64,000 nt of DNA from Lachnospira multipara ATCC 19207 (GTDB lineage Bacteria; Bacillota; Clostridia; Lachnospirales; Lachnospiraceae), in contig NZ_AUJG01000003.1 of NCBI RefSeq assembly GCF_000424105.1, positions 124,001 to 188,000 on the forward strand. Reading direction: 5' to 3'. Positions within the stretch are counted from its first letter, which is position 1. Every line of letters starts with the position of its first letter. Positions 33,618-42,251 of the stretch are shown here, piece by piece. The position numbers and the translations under genes are program-made. The notes beneath the pieces are model-generated. The model was given only the letters and a program-made list of their open reading frames with translations. It was not told the origin of the DNA and did no database searches.

Positions 33618-33811
33618 AAGTTCATATTAACGCCTGTGAACTAGTAGGAAAGCTTATGATTCTGCTCCGTATTAAATTAAAAATGTGATTAAACTCGATA
33701 GATTAATTCGATTCGACAGAATAACTTCTTAGAAAATATATATAAATGAGGAAGACTTCACACAAGAAATACATTTTCCAAAAAATAAATTCTGCAATGG
33801 AACAGAATCAT
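33615..33811 (-). promoter_or_regulatory. Putative translation-coupled switch in the mgtE leader
   Basis: Three pairing options are visible in the mRNA. CTTATG over the mgtE start (33615-33620) can pair with CATAAG (33653-33658). AGTTCA and TGAACT (33619-33624 and 33637-33642) form an alternative hairpin. CAGAATCAT (33656-33664) is perfectly complementary over 9 bases to ATGATTCTG inside the upstream ORF (33803-33811). The first and third overlap at 33656-33658 and exclude each other. Ribosomes on the upstream ORF would block the third pairing. Confidence 0.5.
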
Positions 33812-33839
33812 CCATACTTCGTCCTGGAATATCGTTCAT
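33729..33839 (-). CDS. 36-residue leader peptide upstream of mgtE
   Basis: A strong AAAGGAGG site lies 8 bases before ATG 33839. The ORF encodes 36 residues, starting MNDIPGRSMDDSVPLQNLFF, and stops 111 bases before mgtE. The N-terminal part is rich in Asp and Pro. In enteric MgtL, acidic and proline residues near the start destabilise ribosomes at low Mg2+ and so raise mgtA expression. A similar role here would fit a Mg2+ transporter but is inference. The rest is hydrophobic and aromatic (ends SSSFIYIF). Codons 10-13 contain the segment complementary to the mgtE-proximal leader. I see no close family. Confidence 0.6.
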   Translation of the reverse strand: MNDIPGRSMDDSVPLQNLFFGKCISCVKSSSFIYIF

Positions 33840-33887
33840 GCGTTTATCCTCCTTTCATAATTGACATAAATTTACATTACCCATAAC

Positions 33888-33916
33888 AGTATACCGAAAT
33901 TTTTAATTCTTGACAA
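33888..33916 (-). promoter_or_regulatory. Promoter of the mgtE leader transcript
   Basis: On the minus strand TTGTCA (33911-33916) and TATACT (33888-33893) are 17 bases apart. Transcription should start near 33881, giving a leader of about 265 bases before mgtE. Confidence 0.75.
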
Positions 33917-33931
33917 GTTTTGTAAAAAAAA

Positions 33932-33958
33932 GGACCGGCCTCTTTACGAAACCGATCC
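33932..33958 (-). terminator. Intrinsic terminator after ftsH
   Basis: On the minus strand GGATCGG and CCGGTCC (one G-U pair) enclose a 13-base loop and are followed by TTTTTTT. It ends the hpt-ftsH transcript 28 bases after the ftsH stop. Confidence 0.8.
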
Positions 33959-33985
33959 TAATTAATCTTAATAAAAATGTATCTC

Positions 33986-35830
33986 TTACTCTGTTACTGT
34001 ACTATCCTCATCAAATAAAGCTTCGAATTCTTGTCTTGAAATCTTCTCTTTCTCAAGAAGAAGATTAGCTGACTTTTCTAAGACATCTTTATTCTCAAGA
34101 ATAATCTTTCTAGCCTTATCATAACATTCAGAAACAATTCTCTTAACTTCTTCATCAATTGTAGCTGCAATAGCTTCGCCATAAGGTCTTGTATGAGCTA
34201 AATCTCTACCAATAAATACCTCATCATTATCAGTATCGTAATTAATTGTACCAAGCTTTTCTGAAAAACCATACTTTGTAACCATTGCTCTAGCTGTTTG
34301 AGTTGCCTGCTTAATATCCTGTGAAGCGCCTGTTGTAATATCATCAAAGACAAGCTCTTCTGCAACTCTACCACCTAAGCAAACAATAATGTCTTGTAAC
34401 ATCTTGCCCTTAGTATTAAACATTTCATCCTTCTCAGGAAGAGGCATTGTATAACCTGCTGCCCCCTGACCGGTAGGAATAATTGACACTGAATGAACAG
34501 GACCAACATCTGGTAATACGTGGAAAAGAATAGCATGACCTGATTCATGATAAGCTGTAATCTTCTTCTCCTTCTCAGAGATAATCTTACTCTTCTTCTC
34601 AACACCTATACCCACCTTAATAAAGGCATATTTAACATCTTCATTACTAATATATCTTCTCTGATTCTTAGCTGCATTAATTGCTGCCTCATTAAGAAGA
34701 TTCTCAAGATCTGCACCAGTAAAGCCTGCTGTAGTTCTTGATAAACTATCTAAATCTACATCATCGCCAAGTGGCTTCTTACTAGCATGTACATTTAAGA
34801 TTTCAAGTCTACCTTTAACATCAGGTCTACCAACTACAACCTTTCTATCAAAACGACCAGGTCTTAAAATAGCTGGATCTAAGATATCTACTCTGTTAGT
34901 AGCAGCTACTACAATAATACCTTCGTTTACACCGAAACCATCCATCTCAACAAGTAACTGATTTAGAGTCTGCTCTCGTTCATCGTGGCCACCACCCATA
35001 CCAGTACCTCTACGTCTAGCAACGGCATCAATTTCATCAATAAATACTATACAAGGAGAATTCTTCTTAGCTTCCTCGAAAAGATCACGTACACGAGATG
35101 CACCAACACCTACGAACATTTCTACGAAATCTGAACCTGAAATACTAAAGAATGGAACCCCTGCCTCGCCTGCAACGGCCTTAGCAAGTAAAGTCTTACC
35201 TGTTCCCGGAGGGCCTGTCAAAATAACACCCTTTGGAATACGCGCTCCTAAGTTAGTATATTTTGTAGGATCCTTTAGAAAATCAACGATTTCCTCTAAT
35301 TCTTCCTTCTCTTCATGAAGACCAGCTACATCCTCGAATTTAATCTGATTATCTTCGTTATTAATTAGCTTAGCCCTACTCTTACCAAAGTTCATCATCT
35401 TAGAACCGCCACCGCCAGCGTTGGCCTGTCTTGTCATGAACATTAAGATAATAACAATTACCACAATGCTAAGTACAAATGGAAGAATTGTTGTTACCCA
35501 CACACTAACTCTTGTTACATCTTTTAGAGTATATTCTATATCGTTATCCTCAAGAACTGACTCTACTTCTGTTACATCTGATACATTAAGTTTCTTCGTA
35601 GTATCATCATTAAGTGTAATAGTAATTACACCTGTTGGTACCTCTGAATTTTGCTTAATGTCTACGGAGGTTATATTCTCATTTTTGATGTCTTTTTTGA
35701 AATCGCTGTAAGTATAATCCGCTGACTGGTTACCTATTAAATAAACTGCGAACCAAATAAGAGCAATAACAATAATGACAAATAAGTAAACACCCATTCC
35801 GCCAAACCTGTTGTCCTTCTTTGACTCCAT
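33986..35830 (-). CDS. ftsH: ATP-dependent zinc metalloprotease FtsH
   Basis: The 614-residue protein has two N-terminal membrane spans (about 12-30 and 112-132) around an extracytoplasmic domain. The AAA+ domain follows with Walker [21 protein letters not shown], Walker [11 protein letters not shown] and a second region of homology ([20 protein letters not shown]). The M41 protease site is HESGHA, with the third zinc ligand Asp in [12 protein letters not shown]. It degrades misassembled membrane proteins and some regulators. Gene order tilS-hpt-ftsH is conserved in Firmicutes. It starts about 70 bases after hpt. Confidence 0.98.
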   Translation of the reverse strand: MESKKDNRFGGMGVYLFVIIVIALIWFAVYLIGNQSADYTYSDFKKDIKNENITSVDIKQNSEVPTGVITITLNDDTTKKLNVSDVTEVESVLEDNDIEYTLKDVTRVSVWVTTILPFVLSIVVIVIILMFMTRQANAGGGGSKMMNFGKSRAKLINNEDNQIKFEDVAGLHEEKEELEEIVDFLKDPTKYTNLGARIPKGVILTGPPGTGKTLLAKAVAGEAGVPFFSISGSDFVEMFVGVGASRVRDLFEEAKKNSPCIVFIDEIDAVARRRGTGMGGGHDEREQTLNQLLVEMDGFGVNEGIIVVAATNRVDILDPAILRPGRFDRKVVVGRPDVKGRLEILNVHASKKPLGDDVDLDSLSRTTAGFTGADLENLLNEAAINAAKNQRRYISNEDVKYAFIKVGIGVEKKSKIISEKEKKITAYHESGHAILFHVLPDVGPVHSVSIIPTGQGAAGYTMPLPEKDEMFNTKGKMLQDIIVCLGGRVAEELVFDDITTGASQDIKQATQTARAMVTKYGFSEKLGTINYDTDNDEVFIGRDLAHTRPYGEAIAATIDEEVKRIVSECYDKARKIILENKDVLEKSANLLLEKEKISRQEFEALFDEDSTVTE

Positions 35831-35900
35831 CCCAAGCCTCCTTATATAGTTTTTTCTTCCCCTAATAATCTATCTAGATTACTCTATAAGTAATTAGGTA

Positions 35901-36434
35901 TTAGTTCTCATCCATATGTAAAACGCCGATAAATGGAAGGTTTCTATACTTCTGATCGTAATCTAAACCGTATCCAACAACGAATTCATCTGGAATGTTG
36001 AAACCATTATATTTAACATTAACTTCTACTTCTCTTCTCTCTGGCTTATCAAGTAATGTACATACCTCTAAGCTAGCAGGCTTTCTCTCTTCTAAAAGAG
36101 GGATTAACTTTGATAAAGTGTTACCTGAATCAATAATATCTTCAATAATAATTACATCCTTGCCTTCAATGCTCTCATCAAGATCCTTCTTAATCTTAAC
36201 TGTACCGCTTGATGTTGTGCCACTGCCGTAGCTTGAAGCCTGAATAAAATCTATAATTACTGGAACATGGATTCTCTTAGCGAGTTCGCAAGTAAAGAAG
36301 ATGCTTCCCTTAAGAATGCAAATAAGTGTAACCTCCTTACCTTCGTAATCCTCGTTAATCTTCTCGCCTAATTCGTTAATTCTCTTAGCTAATTCATCCT
36401 CAGAAATTAGTACGCTAATTGAATGGTTATCCAT
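35901..36434 (-). CDS. hpt: Hypoxanthine phosphoribosyltransferase
   Basis: The 177-residue type I phosphoribosyltransferase has the PRPP-binding motif VIIIEDIIDSGNTLSKL with the adjacent acidic pair, and the flexible-loop region FIQASSYGSGTTSSG. DEFVVGYGLDYDQKYRNLPF forms the purine pocket. It converts hypoxanthine (and usually guanine) to the nucleotide with PRPP. It lies between tilS and ftsH, the usual position. A 144-base gap after tilS probably holds a separate promoter. Confidence 0.96.
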   Translation of the reverse strand: MDNHSISVLISEDELAKRINELGEKINEDYEGKEVTLICILKGSIFFTCELAKRIHVPVIIDFIQASSYGSGTTSSGTVKIKKDLDESIEGKDVIIIEDIIDSGNTLSKLIPLLEERKPASLEVCTLLDKPERREVEVNVKYNGFNIPDEFVVGYGLDYDQKYRNLPFIGVLHMDEN

Positions 36435-36578
36435 AATATTACCTCCAAAATTAAATCTTCCTAATCTTTATAATATAAGTTATTTATTATAAGATAAAAT
36501 TTAATTATAGTGCCATAATCTTAGTCGTCAAGCCAACTTATTACAACTTTAAAGTAGTGAAGTTCTGTTCAATAAAAA

Positions 36579-38135
36579 TTACAATAGAAATTCGACTATA
36601 AGAACCTTTTTTGTTGTGTCACTAACTAATGCAGATTCGGATTTTCTTACGCCAAATGCCCATAAACACTCATTATCCTGACAAACTAATAGACAAGATT
36701 TCCTAAAATCCCTATCAATCTTTCTATTAATAAACTCATTCTTTAACTTATGAGAATGTCCAAGTTCATCCACCACAAGAAAGTCTCCTGCTTCTCTATA
36801 GCGTATTACTATTGTTGACTTAATTTTATCATAATCAAAACATTTAGCATAGTCACTGTTATAGTCTTTTATTGAAATTTTATTATCAACTAGTCTTAAT
36901 CTAAGGCCTCTTATCTTAATAATTGTTCCTTTGTAAAATGCATCAAAATCCCTTTCAATTAAAAGCTCATTTTCCATGTCCGTTTTTTTCAAAGCTTCCA
37001 AATCGATTTCTAGTTTTAATTTTTCCGGATTATCTTCTATATTTATATTCTGACTTTCTTCTATATTTACTGTATGTCTTTTTTCTACAAAAATATAATC
37101 ATAGCCTTTTCTTGCCACAAGACCGTAGGGAAGGCTTACTTCCTTACCAGTTTCTAAGCTCACTAATTTATAAACATCTTTTACATTTATCTCATATATG
37201 TCTTTTTTAGCAGCTGCTGCCAAAGATAACACCCTATATATAAGCTCATTTGCAATAAATCTATCAAGACAAGCTAACTCTTTTAAATTTATCTTATAGA
37301 CCTCGCCCTCTACTAAGACTGCTTTTGAAAATGCATCACTTGTGACATTTTCAATAAAATCCTCCATTAACTGCATACGGCTAGCCATGTTAGAGAGGTT
37401 CTCTACAAAATTACTATTTACATTTTTTTCAAAACTTGGGATTATAACATTTCTTATAGAATTCCTAGTGTAGTCATTGTTAAAATTCGTCTCATCCACT
37501 ACATAGGAAAGAGAATTCTCTCTTATATATTCCTCAATCTCCGACCTTTTAAGGCAAAGAAGCGGTCTAATAATTCTGTCCCTTACAGGCTTAATGCCCC
37601 TAAGGCCCTTAAGATTTGTGCCCCTTGCCATGTTCATAAGAATAGTCTCTGCCTGATCGTTTTGGTGATGGGCAACAGCGATTCTTGTAGGCTTATTGAA
37701 GTTTTCTAATTTACTAGCTATTTTAGCTGCTGTTTTAGTAGTTGTTTTAGTGGTCGCCCCAATCTTTTCATCTAGTTCTTTTGCAAGCTCTTCAAAGATT
37801 TCATAACGCTTTAATCTGCCTGCCTCTTCCACTGTCAGGCCTAATTCCTTTGCAATTCCGATGCAATCAATTCTTTTTACCACTAAATCGATTGTCTTAT
37901 TTTTACAAAAATCTCTTACAAAGTTTTCGTCCCTTGTGGCATTTTCTCGAATCCCATGATTTACATGAACCGCCAGCAAATGAATGTCTAGATTATTATC
38001 CTTAATAAAGCTATCTAGAATAGAAATTAAGCAAATAGAATCAGCGCCCCCTGATAGTCCCACTATCAAGTTGGCGCTCTCTAGCATATTATTCTCATTT
38101 ATAAAATCATATACTCTCTTAACTCTATTATTCAT
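36579..38135 (-). CDS. tilS: tRNA(Ile)-lysidine synthetase
   Basis: The protein has the ATP-pyrophosphatase P-loop VGLSGGADSICLISIL near the N-terminus, the LAVHVNHGIRENATRDENFV motif and AVAHHQNDQAETILMNMARG, all diagnostic of TilS. A C-terminal domain of about 200 residues follows. It converts C34 of tRNA-Ile(CAU) to lysidine, which is essential for AUA decoding. ATG 38135 gives the usual family N-terminus (MNNRVKRVYDFINENN) and overlaps the divIC stop. An upstream ATG at 38156 would add seven residues. A repetitive KTTTKTAAKIASKLE insertion (about 140) is lineage-specific. Confidence 0.96.
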   Translation of the reverse strand: MNNRVKRVYDFINENNMLESANLIVGLSGGADSICLISILDSFIKDNNLDIHLLAVHVNHGIRENATRDENFVRDFCKNKTIDLVVKRIDCIGIAKELGLTVEEAGRLKRYEIFEELAKELDEKIGATTKTTTKTAAKIASKLENFNKPTRIAVAHHQNDQAETILMNMARGTNLKGLRGIKPVRDRIIRPLLCLKRSEIEEYIRENSLSYVVDETNFNNDYTRNSIRNVIIPSFEKNVNSNFVENLSNMASRMQLMEDFIENVTSDAFSKAVLVEGEVYKINLKELACLDRFIANELIYRVLSLAAAAKKDIYEINVKDVYKLVSLETGKEVSLPYGLVARKGYDYIFVEKRHTVNIEESQNINIEDNPEKLKLEIDLEALKKTDMENELLIERDFDAFYKGTIIKIRGLRLRLVDNKISIKDYNSDYAKCFDYDKIKSTIVIRYREAGDFLVVDELGHSHKLKNEFINRKIDRDFRKSCLLVCQDNECLWAFGVRKSESALVSDTTKKVLIVEFLL

Positions 38136-38454
38136 CGGCCTTAAAAATAATTTCATCTGGACAGATTAATCCAAACTTATTCTTTGCAATCTCCTCTACA
38201 AATTTCTTTGATTGAATGTATTCTTGATAGTCCTCTAAGTCACTGGCTCTCTGAGTTTCTTCATCCACCTGTGATTGAACCTCATTGATTTGTGATTCAA
38301 GTTCTCTGTTCTTGGCATTTAAATTCATTTGATTATTTATAAGTAGTAAAGCAAACATTACAAGAACCGCCACAGCTGCTCCAAGTGCTAATTTTGTAGA
38401 CCAACGCTGGCGCTTTCTTCTTCTTTCCTTTTCTCTCCTTGATTCCCTAACCAT
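38128..38454 (-). CDS. divIC: FtsB/DivIC-type septum formation protein
   Basis: This 108-residue protein has a basic cytoplasmic N-terminus (RRKRQRWSTKL), one membrane span at about 25-43 (LGAAVAVLVMFALLLI) and an extracellular coiled coil (ESQINEVQSQVDEETQRASD). It ends with a conserved EEIAKNKFGLICPDEIIF segment. That layout is typical of DivIC/FtsB, which bridge FtsL and the division septum. Its stop overlaps the tilS start. It lies 27 bases downstream of rqcP, as in Bacillus (yabO-yabP/yabQ-divIC region). The exact orthologue (DivIC or FtsL-like) is inferred from context. Confidence 0.88.
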   Translation of the reverse strand: MVRESRREKERRRKRQRWSTKLALGAAVAVLVMFALLLINNQMNLNAKNRELESQINEVQSQVDEETQRASDLEDYQEYIQSKKFVEEIAKNKFGLICPDEIIFKADE

Positions 38455-38481
38455 AATTTCTCCTATTTTTTCAAACCCAAT

Positions 38482-38721
38482 CTATAAATACTCAAACATT
38501 TCCTTAGCTTCTTCTTTCTTGACTACATCCTTTACGTCTGTAACCCTAGCTTTAACGTTCTTATTACCAAACTGGATGTCAATAATATCGCCTACCTTAA
38601 CATCATAAGAAGCCTTGGCAACTTTTCCATTTATTGTAACTCGACCTGCATCGCAAGCATCATTTGCTACTGTTCGTCTCTTTATTAATCTAGATACTTT
38701 TAAATACTTATCTAATCTCAT
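38482..38721 (-). CDS. rqcP: S4-domain ribosome-associated quality-control factor RqcP
   Basis: The 79-residue protein consists of one S4 RNA-binding domain: MRLDKYLKVSRLIKRRTVA then GRVTINGKVAKASYDVKVGD. Single-domain proteins of this size next to divIC are YabO/RqcP, which bind the stalled 50S-peptidyl-tRNA complex and assist RqcH in adding alanine tails. An Hsp15-like name is an alternative, but context and length favour RqcP. It is the first gene of the rqcP-divIC-tilS run. Confidence 0.9.
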   Translation of the reverse strand: MRLDKYLKVSRLIKRRTVANDACDAGRVTINGKVAKASYDVKVGDIIDIQFGNKNVKARVTDVKDVVKKEEAKEMFEYL

Positions 38722-38821
38722 TTTTTACCTCTTATTAAATATTTTTCTCTTTTAGTCTCCTACCATTATATAAATTTTAAGAAATTAAGTAAAGGGTAGA
38801 AGCTTCCTTAATTCTAAACTC

Positions 38822-39418
38822 TTAGAATTTTGATCTGCCATATCTTAGCATTAAATAATCTATAATGTAATCCACACTCTTATCTATACCTAGCTTTGAA
38901 CTGTTTAGACAAAGGTCATAACGCTTAGCATTTCCCCAGCTATTGCGCAGCTGACTGTTGTGAAATCTCTTTCTATTGCTATCATGCCTGCTTATCTTTT
39001 CCTTAGCCGTCTCTAAGTCCACCTTATATTTTGACATAATTCTTTCAATTCTTGCATGCTTGTCACCTGTTATGAAAATGGTAATCACATTTTCACGACC
39101 CTTTAGCACCTGATCACCTAATCTGCCTACAATTACAAAGCTAACCCCGCTGTCTGCCATCTCTGTAATATAGTCAAACTGCAATTCATTTACCACAGCC
39201 CCAACGCTATCCATAACAATATCCGACTCCCTAGTAAAAAGTTTCTTCCTTTTATACTTGTCGGCGGCGTTTTTGTCCACTTTTATGCTAGTTACCAGCT
39301 TGTCTAACATTTTCCTATCTAAAAATGAAATACCAAGCCTCCTTGATAACTTCTCCCCGATTTCATGACCGCCAGAACCATACTGTCTGCCAATGCATAT
39401 AATAATTTGTTTATCCAT
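38822..39418 (-). CDS. Cytidylate-kinase-like family protein
   Basis: The 198-residue protein starts with MDKQIIICIGRQYGSGGHEI, a P-loop of the cytidylate-kinase-2 family (GRQYGSGG). It has a LID-like basic region (SRHDSNRKRFHNSQLRNSWG) and ends LCLNSSKLGIDKSVDYIIDY. It is therefore a nucleoside/nucleotide kinase-like protein. These proteins are widespread in Clostridia with an unproven substrate; bona fide cmk is usually elsewhere. It lies about 100 bases upstream of rqcP in the same direction and is divergent from the GltD-like gene. It is full length. Confidence 0.82.
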   Translation of the reverse strand: MDKQIIICIGRQYGSGGHEIGEKLSRRLGISFLDRKMLDKLVTSIKVDKNAADKYKRKKLFTRESDIVMDSVGAVVNELQFDYITEMADSGVSFVIVGRLGDQVLKGRENVITIFITGDKHARIERIMSKYKVDLETAKEKISRHDSNRKRFHNSQLRNSWGNAKRYDLCLNSSKLGIDKSVDYIIDYLMLRYGRSKF

Positions 39419-39623
39419 TAAAAATCACCCCAAAATTTAAAATTTGGCATTTTTCACGTGTCATTATTCATAGTTACATTTTACATCTTTTCATAACAAT
39501 TTGAAAGAAAAGATTGTTAATATTTTAATTTATTGTATTTCTCTTTTCTAATTTAATAAAAAATGATATGATTTTTAACATAAGAAAGACAAGCGCAAGA
39601 AAGCGCAGAAAGAGGGAGAAGTT

Positions 39624-40865
39624 ATGGCATTACACGTAATGGATGAAGCTAACCGTTGCTTGCAGTGTAAAGTACCACAGTGTCAGAAAGGTTGTCCAAT
39701 TCACACAGACATCCCAACTGCCATTAGACTTTTAAAGGAGAACAAGTTAGACGAAGCTGGAAAAATGCTTTTCGAGAACAATCCTTTAACAACTGTATGT
39801 AGCTTGGTTTGTAATCATGAAAAACAATGTGAAGGACACTGCGTTCTAGGTAGAAAAGGTGCACCTGTACATTTCTCAACAATAGAAAATTACATTTCAA
39901 CAACATACGCAAACAAAATGGTTGCCGGCCCAAAGCCATCAAATGGCATGAGAGTTGCAATCATAGGTTCAGGTCCTGCAGGTATTACAATTGCTATTAT
40001 TTTAGCAAGATACGGTTATAAAGTAACTATTTTTGAAGGTAAAGATAAGATCGGTGGCGTACTACGTTATGGCATCCCAGAATTCAGACTTCCAAAGTCA
40101 GTAATCGATGACCTTGAATACCGTCACCTAGAATTAAAAGGCATTCAGGTAAGACCAAACACAAGAATCGGTGGAGCTATTGGCATCGACGATTTATTCC
40201 GCGATGGCTACAAGGCAATATTCATCGGAACTGGCGTATGGCAGCCAAACTCACTTCATATTAAAGGTGAGACCTTTGGAAATGTACACTTTGGTATCAA
40301 CTACCTAAACAACCCAGATAGCTATAAGCTAGGCAAGAAGGTAATCGTAATCGGTGCCGGAAATGCAGCTATGGATGTGGCTAGAACAGCCATCCGTAAA
40401 GGTGTACAAGACCTTACTTGTGTATCAATCACTAAGGAAGTTGCAGCTAGCCAGTATGAATTCTCATACGCACAGCTAGAAGGTGTAAAGTTCCTCTACA
40501 ACCTAAAGCCAGTTGAAATCAAAGACGACGGCATCATTTTAAGAGAAGTAGAAGAAGCAGAAGATGGCACATTAACAGATATTGAAGGCACTGATAAGTT
40601 CTATGATGCAGACAGCATCATCGTATCCATCAGCCAAGGCCCACAGAATACCATTGTTAATACAACAAAAGGCTTAAATGCAACAGCAAGAGGCTTACTC
40701 GATGCAGACGAAACAGGCCACACAAGTAGACCTGGAATCTTTGCATCCGGCGACGTTGTAAACGGCGCAAGAACAGTAGTAGAAGCCGTAGCACATTCAA
40801 AAGTCGTAGCAGAATCAATGCATCAGTATATGCAGTCATTAAGCGAAGAAGAAAAAGAAGCTTAA
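39624..40865 (+). CDS. NAD(P)-dependent oxidoreductase, glutamate synthase small-subunit (GltD) type
   Basis: The 413-residue protein has N-terminal iron-sulfur ligands CLQCKVPQCQKGCPIHTDIP and a second Cys set CSLVCNHEKQCEGHCVLGRK. An FAD Rossmann motif (VAIIGSGPAGITIAI) and an NADPH-type motif (KVIVIGAGNAAMDVARTA) follow. This is the GltD/NfnL-like architecture, also called homotetrameric glutamate synthase-like. No large glutamate-synthase subunit or ferredoxin partner lies nearby, so its true reaction is open. GAGGGAGAAG precedes ATG. A TATGAT box at about 39566-39571 lies in the 205-base divergent region. A terminator follows at 40911. Confidence 0.88.
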   Translation: MALHVMDEANRCLQCKVPQCQKGCPIHTDIPTAIRLLKENKLDEAGKMLFENNPLTTVCSLVCNHEKQCEGHCVLGRKGAPVHFSTIENYISTTYANKMVAGPKPSNGMRVAIIGSGPAGITIAIILARYGYKVTIFEGKDKIGGVLRYGIPEFRLPKSVIDDLEYRHLELKGIQVRPNTRIGGAIGIDDLFRDGYKAIFIGTGVWQPNSLHIKGETFGNVHFGINYLNNPDSYKLGKKVIVIGAGNAAMDVARTAIRKGVQDLTCVSITKEVAASQYEFSYAQLEGVKFLYNLKPVEIKDDGIILREVEEAEDGTLTDIEGTDKFYDADSIIVSISQGPQNTIVNTTKGLNATARGLLDADETGHTSRPGIFASGDVVNGARTVVEAVAHSKVVAESMHQYMQSLSEEEKEA

Positions 40866-40910
40866 AGAAAGATTTTGGATAAAAGAAAAAGCAATAAGAA
40901 ATTTAAGAAA

Positions 40911-40979
40911 AAAATACCGACTATCATAATTAGAAGATACTCCATATTGAGAAAGCTCTAAAGATGAAGTCGGTATTTT
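40911..40979. terminator. Long-stem intrinsic terminator
   Basis: Arms AAAATACCGACT and AGTCGGTATTTT (40911-40922 and 40968-40979) pair over 12 bases around a 45-base loop, followed by TTTT. It ends the GltD-like transcript and may stop read-through from the minus strand. Confidence 0.75.
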
Positions 40980-40989
40980 TTATGCAAAT

Positions 40990-41150
40990 TTGCAAAATGC
41001 AATGCAGCACATTTGCGTCCGGGGCGCGATACACAGCCAAACAACGAAGTGCATTTGGCGTCCCCTCCCCCAAAACACTGCATTAAAAAAGGGGCCCCCT
41101 CGGACCCCCAACAAAGAAGGGATTTCATCCCCCCTTCACATTCCACCACT
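40990..41150 (-). other. GC-rich 3' flank with G-runs and terminator
   Basis: This stretch is much richer in G and C than its surroundings. On the minus strand, just after the stop of the anchored-protein gene, it has runs of five or six G. A terminator hairpin sits at 41091-41108 (GGGGTCC with GGGCCCC, then TTTTTT), and inverted arms AATGCAG and CTGCATT occur at about 41000 and 41078. It is most simply a strong terminator region, but the rest of the structure is unexplained. Confidence 0.5.
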
Positions 41151-42233
41151 TCAACGCCCCAACTTAAAGTCCACTACATACCAACTTCCACTCTTCTTCA
41201 CCCAAATAATCTTCAAGGTTGTAGGATACTCCCTTACATCCCCGCTATTTGTCACAACAGAAGCTGTTACACTGGCCTCCACGCTAAAGCAATCCTCTGT
41301 GTACTGCTGATAATTGCTTGTTTCAATCTCGCCATAATCAATACTCTTAGGTGTACCATTCCAAGCAATAGCCACAGCAGAATTTGAAAAAAGTTTTCTA
41401 GCATTACTAGCAGAAAGCGTATAACTCTGAACTTTGCTCACCTGCTTTGTATTAATTACATAGTCTACATATTCGTAAATATAATCACGCACTCTTTGAT
41501 CTACAGAATTTATAAAATCCTCACTACAATCAAAAGAATACTCATAGGCAACGATTTTCTCGTCCTCTGTTTCCGTTGCCTCTACTGACAATTCATTTCC
41601 ACTAACACCAACAACCTTCACATCTAAATCACCATAGATGTTATCAAGCTTATAGCTCTTATAAGTAGGTGTCTCAATGTAATCTACAACATACTCTAAA
41701 TCCACAACTTCTTCATTATTAGAGCTTACGTAATCATCAGATAATTCAATGCCATTAACAAAAACTGCAGCATTGTTTGGCGCCTTAATTGTTACAGTTC
41801 TTGTTTTATTAAGCTCCGTATTAAAACTTGCTAGGCTATAGTTTGACATTTTAAAAATTCCCTGCTTGCCATCCTTATTTAGGCTAATGCTGCCCACCTT
41901 GTCTCCATCCTTTATTAAAATGTAACAAGGCTCCTCATCTGTACTGTCATTTCTATTCTTAGTGTAGCTCCACTCTCCACTAAGCTCGGACTTTAAATAC
42001 TCCTTAACAGAGTCCATATTTTCAAACTCAGTAACCTGAATGTCTAAATGTGTTAGTAAGTCGTCGATGTCCGATTTATTCAATTTTTCAACTATCTCAT
42101 CAACCTTATATTCTGGTCTAGACTTCTCATAATTGTCTAAGTAAAACCATAGAACTCCTAAGCCGGCTAGAATTAAAACAAGCGAGCAAGTAACTACGAT
42201 TCCATAGGCCTTCCAGAAGACTCCCTTCTTCAT
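41151..42233 (-). CDS. Membrane-anchored envelope protein, TcaA-like layout, unknown function
   Basis: This 360-residue protein has one membrane span near the N-terminus (about 12-32, IVVTCSLVLILAGLGVLWFY). A large extracellular part follows, with an Asn/Asp-rich region, NNAAVFVNGIELSDDYVSS at about 160 and a NTF2-like C-terminal domain (DFINSVDQRVRDYIYEYVDY to KSGSWYVVDFKLGR). This order resembles TcaA/YvbJ-type cell-wall proteins, but I see no zinc-ribbon and do not claim orthology. ATG 42233 has GGGGAGG 6 bases upstream. It is 18 bases after the phosphodiester-glycosidase gene, so they share an operon and probably a compartment. Confidence 0.6.
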   Translation of the reverse strand: MKKGVFWKAYGIVVTCSLVLILAGLGVLWFYLDNYEKSRPEYKVDEIVEKLNKSDIDDLLTHLDIQVTEFENMDSVKEYLKSELSGEWSYTKNRNDSTDEEPCYILIKDGDKVGSISLNKDGKQGIFKMSNYSLASFNTELNKTRTVTIKAPNNAAVFVNGIELSDDYVSSNNEEVVDLEYVVDYIETPTYKSYKLDNIYGDLDVKVVGVSGNELSVEATETEDEKIVAYEYSFDCSEDFINSVDQRVRDYIYEYVDYVINTKQVSKVQSYTLSASNARKLFSNSAVAIAWNGTPKSIDYGEIETSNYQQYTEDCFSVEASVTASVVTNSGDVREYPTTLKIIWVKKSGSWYVVDFKLGR

Positions 42234-42251
42234 AAATTTCCTCCCCAAATT

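Noticed and set aside
33618-33900. M-box magnesium riboswitch before mgtE
   Set aside because: None of the conserved M-box segments is visible in the leader; the upstream ORF and alternative pairings explain it better.
41087-41150. G-quadruplex as a firm call
   Set aside because: G-runs are present, but the adjoining C-runs form an ordinary terminator stem that would compete; no basis to prefer a quadruplex.
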